DNA of 56,256 bases. Source: Leptospira sp. (GTDB lineage: Bacteria; Spirochaetota; Leptospiria; Leptospirales; Leptospiraceae). Every line of letters begins with the position of its first letter. Position 1 is the stretch's first letter. The notes under the pieces were generated by a model that was not told the origin of the DNA, did not search any database, and saw nothing but the letters and a program-made list of their open reading frames with translations. A program made the position numbers and the translations under genes. The stretch covers positions 1 through 56,256 of the forward strand of contig JAPZRK010000093.1 in NCBI GenBank assembly GCA_027531445.1, written 5' to 3'. This document shows positions 42,757 through 50,640 of this stretch, piece by piece.

Positions 42757-44457
42757 ATGATGAAACGGGGATCTATTAAACTCTTCGCAATATTTTGCAT
42801 TTGCTCATGCAGTGGTGGCACTGACAGCGATGATAATTCCTCAGCGCTTTGGTTGAACCAACTACTCCTATCTTCGGCTGCCGCCATTCCATTTAGCCCT
42901 ACAGCTTGCTCTGCGATCTCTTCACCGAACGACCCATACTTCAAATACCAATGGCATTTAGAAAACACCGGCCAAGCGATGTACTCGACTACTCAAGTCG
43001 CCGGTACATCCGGAATGGATATCAATGTCAAGCCCACATGGCAATCTGGACTTTCAGGCAAAAACTCTCTCGTAAGCATTGTTGATGACGGGGTAAATTT
43101 GGATCACGAAGATTTATTACCCAATGTAAGATCTGGCAGTGTCAATTTTTTATTTGGCACCAATGGACTTGCTACCAATGACACAGGTGGATCTCTTGCA
43201 AACCACGGTACTGCAGTTGCAGGTATAGTTTCGGCAAGGGGAGGGAATAACTTGGGTGTAACCGGTGTTGCACCTTGTTCTCAAATCATTGCTTTCAATT
43301 ATCTGTCCAGAGCTACTGATAGCAATATGACGAGATCATTATCATCTAACACAGAAGTTTTTGTATCTAACAACAGTTGGGGGAATGAAGATGGAACGGG
43401 TGACTTTAAATCTGCTCCATCTTCTTTTTATACAGCAATCTCTTCGGGACTTTTGAATGGAAGAGGTGGGAAAGGAACGAGTTATGTTTTTGCAGGTGGA
43501 AACGGTAGTTCAACCTCAGCCGAAGTCGACAATTCAAATTACGATGGGTACAGCCATCATCCTGGCATTATTTCAGTCGCGGGTGCACTAAACAATGGAA
43601 GTAGAGCCGCATATTCTGAAAAAGGCGCAAATCTTTGGATTACAGGATTCACAGGACGGGATGGTGTCATCCAAACGAGTATAACAACTACTGACAACAT
43701 TGGCTTAAACTTGGAGTGGGGCTATAATCCAGGTAATGGGTCCACTGCGTTCCCGGTGAGCACAAGTTATAACCTACCGAATTTAAAATATACAAGTGGC
43801 TTCAATGGCACTTCGGCGGCGGCGCCTCAAGTCTCAGGTGTCATTGCCTTAATTTTGGAAAAGTATCCAAATCTAACGTGGCGCGATCTGAAAAAAATTC
43901 TAGCAAAATCTGCGAGAAAAATCAACTCAGGAAACGCGCTTTGGCAAACAACTGGCAAAGCTTACAACTATAATCTTATTTATGGATTCGGATCAGTTGA
44001 TGCAAATGCTGCACTGCAAACAGCGAGTTCTTGGACAAGTGTTGGTGGATCATCAAACCTGATTAGCTTTACTAAAGAGAGCAGTATTTCACACACTATT
44101 GCAACGGGTTCATTTAATTCTTTCAGTATTGTCGTCTCAAATTCTGGTATTTCCAAAATAGAAGCTATAGAATTACAACTGACTTCCAACCATGCAAATC
44201 CTGGGGAACTGACACTGGAATTGGAGGCACCGGATGGTATCAAAATGGAGTTCCATGAGTCACACCTTTGTTACTCAGGTGCAAAAATGACTACGCCGAC
44301 AAAGAACTGTTCTGCGATGACAAATCAAAAATACATCATCTCTGGCTTTTTAGATTATGAAGCTAATGGAACTTGGCGAGTAAATACCAAAGATACCAAT
44401 AGCGGCACCGCATCTGGAAACATAACGAATTATAAGATAATTTTTTATGGCTCTTAA
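42757..44457 (+). CDS. S8 serine protease with P domain (kexin/furin-like), putative lipoprotein
   Basis: This subtilisin-fold protease resembles proprotein convertases more than ordinary subtilisins. Numbered from the upstream ATG at 42733, the catalytic residues are Asp118 (IVDDGVN), His158 (NHGT) and Ser361 (NGTSAAAP), with the oxyanion Asn257 in FAGGNG. The lead-in WHLENTGQ and DINVKPTW, and the DDG motif, are typical of kexin. A P/Homo-B domain of about 120 residues follows (about 450-574). Starting at 42757 gives an MMKRGSIKLF.. signal ending at a Cys-containing lipobox (ICSC). No long propeptide is visible; about 40 residues separate the lipobox from the catalytic domain. Its substrates are unknown. 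Confidence 0.9.
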   Translation: MMKRGSIKLFAIFCICSCSGGTDSDDNSSALWLNQLLLSSAAAIPFSPTACSAISSPNDPYFKYQWHLENTGQAMYSTTQVAGTSGMDINVKPTWQSGLSGKNSLVSIVDDGVNLDHEDLLPNVRSGSVNFLFGTNGLATNDTGGSLANHGTAVAGIVSARGGNNLGVTGVAPCSQIIAFNYLSRATDSNMTRSLSSNTEVFVSNNSWGNEDGTGDFKSAPSSFYTAISSGLLNGRGGKGTSYVFAGGNGSSTSAEVDNSNYDGYSHHPGIISVAGALNNGSRAAYSEKGANLWITGFTGRDGVIQTSITTTDNIGLNLEWGYNPGNGSTAFPVSTSYNLPNLKYTSGFNGTSAAAPQVSGVIALILEKYPNLTWRDLKKILAKSARKINSGNALWQTTGKAYNYNLIYGFGSVDANAALQTASSWTSVGGSSNLISFTKESSISHTIATGSFNSFSIVVSNSGISKIEAIELQLTSNHANPGELTLELEAPDGIKMEFHESHLCYSGAKMTTPTKNCSAMTNQKYIISGFLDYEANGTWRVNTKDTNSGTASGNITNYKIIFYGS

Positions 44458-44540
44458 TCAACAGACGGCTATGAATTTTCTCCTTGTTTGCATAAGCTGA
44501 TTTTCTACTCTATCTGAAAAACCAATCTTAGGATCATCAA

Positions 44541-45710
44541 ATGACAACTGCAAAGCTTCTCTCAAGTTTCACTGCTCAGTCTCAAAAATTCTTTCTCCAA
44601 TTCGGTGGACAAGGTTCTCCCTACTTAAAAGAACTTTCAAAATTATACCAGGAACCAGACCTAAAAGAATTTTTTGACATTTCATTCAAAACTACATCCG
44701 AAATTTTCGAACGTGAAAACAAGAGCCCTCTTTTGAATGAAGGCTTTGATTTCAAAGCTTGGGTGGAAAATCCAGATGGCGCACCTTCAGAAGATTATCT
44801 TGCTCGTGCTCCGATTTCCGTGCCCGGTATTTTTATGACTCAGATAGCAAATTATGTTCTTATCACCAAACGCGGAAATCCGACATCAGAACTGATTAAG
44901 GCAACTGCGGCCATTTCTGGTCACAGTCAAGGTGTGATTGCAGGTGCACTCGTCGGACTTGGAAAAGAAGGTGATGAATTCCTAAAGGTATATAGTGATT
45001 TTTTAAAATTCATATTTTATCTCGGTTTCAACGGCCAAAAAGTTTATCCAGATTTTTCCATTCCAGCTGAAGTTGCTAGTGCCAGCGAAGCAAATGGCGA
45101 TAAAAACCCTTCACCAATGGTAGCAGTAATCGGATATTCAAAAGATGAGTTAGAAGCAAGAGTGAAAGAAACCAATGAATCATTGGGGCTCAAAGGCCAG
45201 GATACAGTCTATATCTCTTTATACAACACTCCCGATTCCATGATCCTATCTGGATTGCCGTCATCTCTTGTTAAGTTTCGAACAAAGTGGAAGGCAGAAA
45301 TGGATGAGAAAAAATTCAAATTTGTATTTTTAAAAACAACTGCTCCGTTTCATTGCCCGTTTATGAATGAATCTCTTCCTAAATTTAACAGTGGAGATGC
45401 GAGTGTTGTCCCTTTTCCATATTCCGGAAGTGATTTGAAAGTGCCAGTCTACAGCATCTTTGATGGCCACAACTTACAAAAAGACGGAAATCTGAGAGAC
45501 ATTCTTTTTAAGATGGTTTTAATTGAACCGCTTTATTGGGATTTGGCGATAGCACCAGTTTTTACAGATTCGATTCATGCCATCGTCGACTTTGGACCAA
45601 GTGTCGTAAGTCAAAGATTGACAGGAGGACATTTGAAGGCAAAAAATATCGAAAAACAATCGCTATGTGCTTCAAGTGCCAAAGAACTAAAAGTACTTCT
45701 CGAAGTATAA
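44541..45710 (+). CDS. Stand-alone acyltransferase, type I FAS-like (starter/malonyl transferase domain)
   Basis: This is a 389-residue acyl-CoA:ACP transferase-fold protein. FGGQGS (21-26) at the N-terminus and the nucleophile elbow SGHSQGV (Ser129) match the acetyltransferase domain of fungal and bacterial type I fatty-acid synthases; FabD has GHSLG. The catalytic histidine is in APFHCPFM (His271), and a FGPS motif near residue 351 matches the end of the fold. No other FAS domain is attached. It probably loads an acyl or malonyl group onto ACP or another carrier. The WYL regulator gene follows after one base, suggesting co-expression. Confidence 0.8.
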   Translation: MTTAKLLSSFTAQSQKFFLQFGGQGSPYLKELSKLYQEPDLKEFFDISFKTTSEIFERENKSPLLNEGFDFKAWVENPDGAPSEDYLARAPISVPGIFMTQIANYVLITKRGNPTSELIKATAAISGHSQGVIAGALVGLGKEGDEFLKVYSDFLKFIFYLGFNGQKVYPDFSIPAEVASASEANGDKNPSPMVAVIGYSKDELEARVKETNESLGLKGQDTVYISLYNTPDSMILSGLPSSLVKFRTKWKAEMDEKKFKFVFLKTTAPFHCPFMNESLPKFNSGDASVVPFPYSGSDLKVPVYSIFDGHNLQKDGNLRDILFKMVLIEPLYWDLAIAPVFTDSIHAIVDFGPSVVSQRLTGGHLKAKNIEKQSLCASSAKELKVLLEV

Positions 45711-45711
45711 A

Positions 45712-46662
45712 ATGAATCCATCCACACTTCGTGCGGCTTCCAAACTCAATCTGATCAGGATACTGTCTTCTCATCCGGAAGGACTCACTTTGGAAGAATT
45801 GCAAAGGATTACAGGACACAAGACACTCACCGAGCTGAAAAACGAGCTCGGTGAACTCTACATGATTGAAATGTATCCTTATTCACCGCAAGATTGTGTA
45901 GATATCGACTTCGATGGCAACAAAGTGAAAATTTCTCTACCCGTTGCAATTGATAAAGCTCTTCCTTTGACGCCCGAAGAATGGATCCTATTACGCGATC
46001 TCGTATTTGCAAAAAAGGATTCTGGGAGTGCTACGGATTTACAGCTAGCAGAAGATATCATCAAAAAAATCAATGCTGTCATACCTTCAGGGGTATGGGA
46101 ACCAAATGAAAAAATAAAAAGTTTTCTCAAAAAGTCGATCCAAGACAAATGCACGATAAAAATGGCATATTGGAAACGTGATCGGAACGAAAAAGATGAT
46201 CGTTATGTTCAACCATGGATCCTTTGGGAAGAAAATGACTCTTACCTTCTTGCCTTTGATCTCCAGCGCAAAGGATTTAGATCCTTTCGTTTGGATTGTA
46301 TTTTGAATGCAGAAATTTCAAATGAAAAAGCGATTGAATTACCAGAAAACGCCAAAGAGTGGTTAAATGGCTTCAATCAACTTCTCAATCATGAAGTCCA
46401 TGAAAAAGAAAGTCTAGCAACTGTATTTTTGACTGACGCATCTGCTTATCATCTAAGCCAAAAGTTACCCTTGCGAGATTTACATCAAACTATCACTTTT
46501 AACGACACAGAATACTATCTTTACGAAGTGCCCATTCGTGAGGAAAATTGGTTTTTAATGACGATACTGGGTTACGGAAAAAGTGCCATCATTCAATCCC
46601 CGCCTAACTTAAAGGCAAAACTAGTTGAGCAAATTTTAGGTTCAATCCATAACTTCGCATAA
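45712..46662 (+). CDS. WYL-domain transcriptional regulator
   Basis: This 316-residue protein has an N-terminal winged-helix-like segment (residues about 5-55, LNLIRILSSHPEGLTLEELQRI) and a central WYL domain (about 135-210), where YVQPWILWEENDSYLLAFD carries the motif as SYL. A C-terminal extension of about 90 residues follows, as in PafB/PafC-type regulators. WYL domains sense ligands such as single-stranded DNA or nucleotides. The gene starts one base after the acyltransferase stop and ends eight bases before ispE, so it may be regulated with them. Confidence 0.8.
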   Translation: MNPSTLRAASKLNLIRILSSHPEGLTLEELQRITGHKTLTELKNELGELYMIEMYPYSPQDCVDIDFDGNKVKISLPVAIDKALPLTPEEWILLRDLVFAKKDSGSATDLQLAEDIIKKINAVIPSGVWEPNEKIKSFLKKSIQDKCTIKMAYWKRDRNEKDDRYVQPWILWEENDSYLLAFDLQRKGFRSFRLDCILNAEISNEKAIELPENAKEWLNGFNQLLNHEVHEKESLATVFLTDASAYHLSQKLPLRDLHQTITFNDTEYYLYEVPIREENWFLMTILGYGKSAIIQSPPNLKAKLVEQILGSIHNFA

Positions 46663-46670
46663 CCATTTAA

Positions 46671-47579
46671 ATGGCTATTTCCTTTTCTAAAATCAATCTT
46701 GGTCTAGAAATTCCTTACCGAAGACCAGATGGTTTGCATGAAATTCGAAGTATCTTCATTCGCACAAGCTTCGGTGATGACATTCAGTTTATAAAGACTC
46801 CCCTTCAGAATCCAAATCAACCAGAAATGTATCTTATTTCTGACAACCAACTCCGACCTCCTCGTTTCTCCTTATTTGAGGCAGTTTCAGAACGGGGCGA
46901 TCTCTCAAAAAATATCCTTTGGAAAGCTTATGAGAGGATTTTTCCCCTTCTAAAAGAAAAATTTGGTCTTAAAGTCATATTGACCAAAAGGATACCTCCG
47001 GAAGGTGGCATTGGTGGGGGCAGTTCCAATGCCGGAAGTCTGATACGCTATCTTCTCCCCTACACAAGCCTGTCCAATTCGGAAGGAATCGAATTTGCGA
47101 AAACCATCGGGGCCGATGTCCCCTTTTTCCTTCAGGACAGAAATTGTTTGGTTTTCGGAATTGGTGAGATCCTAGAGCCAATTGATGTTGCAAAAGGGCT
47201 TGGTGTACTCGCAATTCCCGGCATTTCTCTTTCAACAAAAGCAATGTACGCCGACCTTCAAAAAAGTTTACAAAATACCCTTCCTTCAAAAATATGGAAA
47301 ACTCTGACAGAGGATGTGATTGGAAATCTTCAAGTCGGTGAGTGGAAGGGTTTAAGAGGCCTTTTGGAAAATGAATTTGAAAAAGTTGCGTTTTCCATCC
47401 ATCCCGAATTGCAGGCATTGAAATTAGGTTTTTTGCAAAACGGAGCAGAATACGCTTCGTTATCCGGATCTGGATCGTGTTTTTATGGATTGGTTCAATC
47501 CAAAGAATCACAAGATGTTTTGCTAAAAAGCATGATACAACAATTTCCTGCGGTTGATTTTTTATCCTTCTCTATATAG
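46671..47579 (+). CDS. ispE: 4-diphosphocytidyl-2-C-methyl-D-erythritol kinase
   Basis: IspE phosphorylates CDP-methylerythritol in the MEP pathway of isoprenoid synthesis. It is a GHMP kinase of 302 residues. The first motif is SFSKINLGLEIPYRRPDGLHEI at the N-terminus (given as positions 3-24), the ATP loop is PPEGGIGGGSSNAG, and the C-terminal SLSGSGSCFYG completes the fold. The catalytic Asp is in IGADVPFFL. The gene ends four bases before tRNA-Gln, so the tRNA could be processed from the same transcript. Confidence 0.95.
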   Translation: MAISFSKINLGLEIPYRRPDGLHEIRSIFIRTSFGDDIQFIKTPLQNPNQPEMYLISDNQLRPPRFSLFEAVSERGDLSKNILWKAYERIFPLLKEKFGLKVILTKRIPPEGGIGGGSSNAGSLIRYLLPYTSLSNSEGIEFAKTIGADVPFFLQDRNCLVFGIGEILEPIDVAKGLGVLAIPGISLSTKAMYADLQKSLQNTLPSKIWKTLTEDVIGNLQVGEWKGLRGLLENEFEKVAFSIHPELQALKLGFLQNGAEYASLSGSGSCFYGLVQSKESQDVLLKSMIQQFPAVDFLSFSI

Positions 47580-47583
47580 AAAC

Positions 47584-47659
<76 letters not shown>

Positions 47660-47684
47660 GTTTTTATTTTCTTTTTACAAATAT

Positions 47685-48446
47685 ATGAGCATTGAATCGA
47701 CTGTAACTGCTGTTGTCTTAGCGGCGGGGAAAGGAACTCGAATGAAGAGTGAGCTTCCCAAGGTTGCGGTTGTACTAAACGGTTCTCCACTCCTCCTCCA
47801 TGTACTCAAAAATTTAGAATCGGCTAATATCAAACGTAAGGTTGTAGTTATAGGTTACAGAAAGGATGTCGTGACAGATATCGCATCCTCCTTTCCAGGC
47901 GTGGAATTTGCCGATCAAACCGAACAATTAGGAACTGGACATGCAGTTATCTGTGCTGAATCCAATATAAAAAATTCCGATAAATATTTGATCGTAGCTT
48001 GCGGTGACGCTCCACTTATTTCTTCACATTCTTTCCAATCACTTCTTGCACTTCATGTAGAAAAAGGTTACTCTGCCACAGTTTTATCCGCAAAAATGGA
48101 TGATCCAACTGGATACGGTCGAATCATTCGATCAGCTGATGATGGTTCTCTGTTACGCATCGTTGAACAAAAAGATGCAACAGCAGAGGAGAAAGTTGTT
48201 AACGAAGTCAACACCGGAACTTACTGCTTTACGACAGAACATTTGTTTGACGCACTAAAAAATATTGGGAATGACAACGCCCAAAAAGAATACTATCTCA
48301 CCGATGTTATCAAAATTTTTAGAAATTCTGGAAAGAAAGTTGGGGCTATGATTTTACTAAATGCATTAGAAAGCCATGGAATCAACTCCCCTGAAGACCT
48401 AGAGACCGCAAAACAATATATAGAAAAGGGGCTGGTTGGAGTATGA
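47685..48446 (+). CDS. glmU: UDP-N-acetylglucosamine pyrophosphorylase, GlmU N-terminal domain only
   Basis: This 253-residue protein is the nucleotidyltransferase half of GlmU, making UDP-GlcNAc from GlcNAc-1-phosphate and UTP. Signature motifs are VVLAAGKGTRMKSELPKV, the EQLGTGHAV uridine site, CGDAPLI, TGYGRIIR, EVNTGTY and EYYLTDVI. Bifunctional GlmU has about 450 residues; the left-handed beta-helix acetyltransferase half is missing here and no fragment of it follows, since prs overlaps the stop by four bases. The acetylation of GlcN-1-phosphate must be done by another protein, or by a different route. Confidence 0.9.
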   Translation: MSIESTVTAVVLAAGKGTRMKSELPKVAVVLNGSPLLLHVLKNLESANIKRKVVVIGYRKDVVTDIASSFPGVEFADQTEQLGTGHAVICAESNIKNSDKYLIVACGDAPLISSHSFQSLLALHVEKGYSATVLSAKMDDPTGYGRIIRSADDGSLLRIVEQKDATAEEKVVNEVNTGTYCFTTEHLFDALKNIGNDNAQKEYYLTDVIKIFRNSGKKVGAMILLNALESHGINSPEDLETAKQYIEKGLVGV

Positions 48447-49384
48447 ATCCAAAAGAAGTAGCAGTTTTTTCCGGAAGCGCAAATCGTCCCCTCGCTGTTG
48501 AGATATGTCAACAGTTAGGCATTCCCAATGGTGCAATTACTGTAAAACGCTTCTCTGATGGCGAAAGTTCCATCAAAATCGAAGAAAACGTTCGCGGTCG
48601 GGATTGTTTCGTAGTTCAGTCAATTAGCTATCCAGCTAACGATAGCTTAATGGAACTATTACTAATCATTGATGCCTTAAGAAGAGCATCCGCGAGACGA
48701 ATTACGGCTGTTTTGCCCTATTATGGATATGGACGTCAAGATAGAAAAGTGGAACCAAGGGTTCCTATCTCCGCGAGAGTTGTCGCTGACCTCATAGAAA
48801 CCGTCGGCCCAAATCGCGTATTGACGATGGACTTACATGCAGACCAAATCCAAGGTTTCTTTCGCATTCCTGTTGATCATCTTTACTTTTCACCAGTGCT
48901 TGCTGAATACATCAATTCCCTCCAGTTGCAAGATTTGGTCATTGTGTCACCAGATTCTGGCGGTGCAGAACGTGCCCGAAATTTTGGTAAAAAAGTAAAT
49001 GGTTCTCTGGCGATTATTGATAAAAGAAGACCAAAGGCGAATGAGTCTGTCGTCATGAACGTGATAGGTGACATAAAAGACAAACATTGTTTGTTACTTG
49101 ATGATATGATTGATACGGGCGGAACCATTGCCAAAGCGGCACTCGCGTTATACGAAAATGGTGCAAAATCAGTGATGTGTTGTGCCACTCACGGGGTTCT
49201 ATCTGGAGAAGCTCCAGAAAAACTAAATGCAGGCAAGTTCACTCAAATTGTTCTCTCCAATTCTATACTCGTTCCTGACTCAAAGAAAATAAATAACTTG
49301 AAAACCCTCTCTATCGCTCCACTCTTTGCCAAAGCCATCGAAAGGATTCATACAGAAGAATCTATATCTAGCCTGTTTTCATAA
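48443..49384 (+). CDS. prs: Ribose-phosphate pyrophosphokinase (PRPP synthetase)
   Basis: Prs makes PRPP from ribose 5-phosphate and ATP for nucleotide, His and Trp synthesis. The 313 residues contain FSGSANRPLAVEI at the N-terminus, FSDGESSIKIEENVRG, PYYGYGRQDRK, the catalytic DLHADQIQGFF, and the PRPP-binding LLDDMIDTGGTI. The ATG overlaps the glmU stop (ATGA). The order glmU-prs-rplY-pth is conserved in many bacteria and ties cell-wall precursors to nucleotide supply. Confidence 0.97.
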   Translation: MNPKEVAVFSGSANRPLAVEICQQLGIPNGAITVKRFSDGESSIKIEENVRGRDCFVVQSISYPANDSLMELLLIIDALRRASARRITAVLPYYGYGRQDRKVEPRVPISARVVADLIETVGPNRVLTMDLHADQIQGFFRIPVDHLYFSPVLAEYINSLQLQDLVIVSPDSGGAERARNFGKKVNGSLAIIDKRRPKANESVVMNVIGDIKDKHCLLLDDMIDTGGTIAKAALALYENGAKSVMCCATHGVLSGEAPEKLNAGKFTQIVLSNSILVPDSKKINNLKTLSIAPLFAKAIERIHTEESISSLFS

Positions 49385-49400
49385 CTTAAAGGACATAATC

Positions 49401-50033
49401 ATGGAAAAAATTAGTATCAAAGCGCAACCTAGAACAACTACTGGAAAAGGACCTGCTCGACGTATGCGCGTTGCGGGTCTAGTTCCTGCCAACATTATTG
49501 GGAATGGCGAGGCTACGTCAGCTTCCGTCGTAGAAAAAGAAATTCAAAAGTTGATCGATTCTGGAATCAGAAAAGCCACTCTCATCGAAATTGAGTTAGG
49601 TGACAAGAAAGAGAACGTCTTCGTAAAAGAAATTCAAAGATTCCCACATACTGGTCAAATCAGACACATTGATTTTTTTAAGGTAACTCCTGGCAAAAAA
49701 ATCTTAACAACTGTGGCTGTTAAAACTTCTGGAGTAGCAAAAGGCTCCAAGGCTGGCGGTCAGTTCGAACATTTGGTTCATGAACTTCGAGTGAAATCAA
49801 CTCCAGAAGATCTTGTGGATGTGATTACAGTTGATGTTACAGGTTTGGATGTAGGAATGAGCATCAAAGTTTCTGAACTACCAACACCAAAAACTTGGGA
49901 AATCATCATCAACGGTGATCCGATCGTTACTTCTTGCAACAAAACTAAGGCGATCCTTGCCGCTGAACGCGCAGAGAAAGCTGAAGCTGAAGCAGGCGGA
50001 AAGAAACCAGCCGCGAAAAAAGGCAAAAAATAG
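49401..50033 (+). CDS. rplY: 50S ribosomal protein L25 (Ctc form)
   Basis: L25 binds 5S rRNA. The 210 residues are of the long TL5/Ctc type: an N-terminal L25 domain (about 5-95) and a C-terminal beta domain (about 95-185), followed by an Ala/Glu/Lys-rich tail ending KKGKK. I start it at the ATG at 49401, which has AAAGGA eight bases upstream; a longer frame open from 49326 only reads into prs. It lies 16 bases after prs and 16 before pth. Confidence 0.95.
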   Translation: MEKISIKAQPRTTTGKGPARRMRVAGLVPANIIGNGEATSASVVEKEIQKLIDSGIRKATLIEIELGDKKENVFVKEIQRFPHTGQIRHIDFFKVTPGKKILTTVAVKTSGVAKGSKAGGQFEHLVHELRVKSTPEDLVDVITVDVTGLDVGMSIKVSELPTPKTWEIIINGDPIVTSCNKTKAILAAERAEKAEAEAGGKKPAAKKGKK

Positions 50034-50049
50034 TTTTGTTTAAAAACCA

Positions 50050-50613
50050 ATGAAGCTTATCGTCGGCCTGGGCAATCCAGGAGATAAATATAACAACAAT
50101 CGGTCGAACATTGGTTTTAAAATTCTTGATGTCATTGCGAACAACATTGGCATCGAAATCAAAACTAAAAAGAAAAAATCTCTAATCGGTCGTGGAGAGT
50201 TTGAGGGTGATGAAGTTGTTCTTCTCAAACCTCAAACCTTCAGTGATCTTTCGGGAGAGTCTGTCCTCTACATCGCTAGTTTTCTTAAAATTCAGGTGAA
50301 AGACATCGTTTTGATCCATGAAGACCTCCAACTTGAGCTTGGACAGATTGTCGTCACAAAAGGCGGAGAAAGCGATGGTCACCCTGGTGTGGAATCTGTT
50401 TCCGTATCTCTTCGTTCCCCAAATTTCATTCGAATCCGCATAGGCGTTCGAAATTCCAAATACGTCGTTAAAAAACGAGAAGAATTTTTACGTGATGATT
50501 TTGAACCTATGGAAAATCTAAGTCTGATACAGATTATCAACGATGCGGAAGCCGCAATTCGCTCGATCTCCATGGGAGATATTGAGGAAGTGATTCAGAA
50601 ATATCACCTTTGA
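50050..50613 (+). CDS. pth: Peptidyl-tRNA hydrolase
   Basis: Pth recycles peptidyl-tRNAs that fall off the ribosome. The 187 residues start with the family signature LIVGLGNPGDKYNNNRSNIGF; here the usual T-RHN is SNIG, so the catalytic His at that point (position 20 in E. coli) reads as Ser or Asn. The second region is KPQTFSDLSGESV (usually KPxTYMNxSG) and VIHEDLQLELGQI (usually HDDLDL). The chain otherwise aligns along its length. The family and position after rplY are clear, but several catalytic residues differ from the canonical ones, so activity is not certain. Confidence 0.88.
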   Translation: MKLIVGLGNPGDKYNNNRSNIGFKILDVIANNIGIEIKTKKKKSLIGRGEFEGDEVVLLKPQTFSDLSGESVLYIASFLKIQVKDIVLIHEDLQLELGQIVVTKGGESDGHPGVESVSVSLRSPNFIRIRIGVRNSKYVVKKREEFLRDDFEPMENLSLIQIINDAEAAIRSISMGDIEEVIQKYHL

Positions 50614-50640
50614 TACAGTCTAATCAAGGAGACTGCGCTC

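Noticed and set aside
46975..47511. A 178-codon minus-strand frame inside ispE
   Set aside because: It lies wholly within a well-supported gene and has no recognisable motif or ribosome-binding site.
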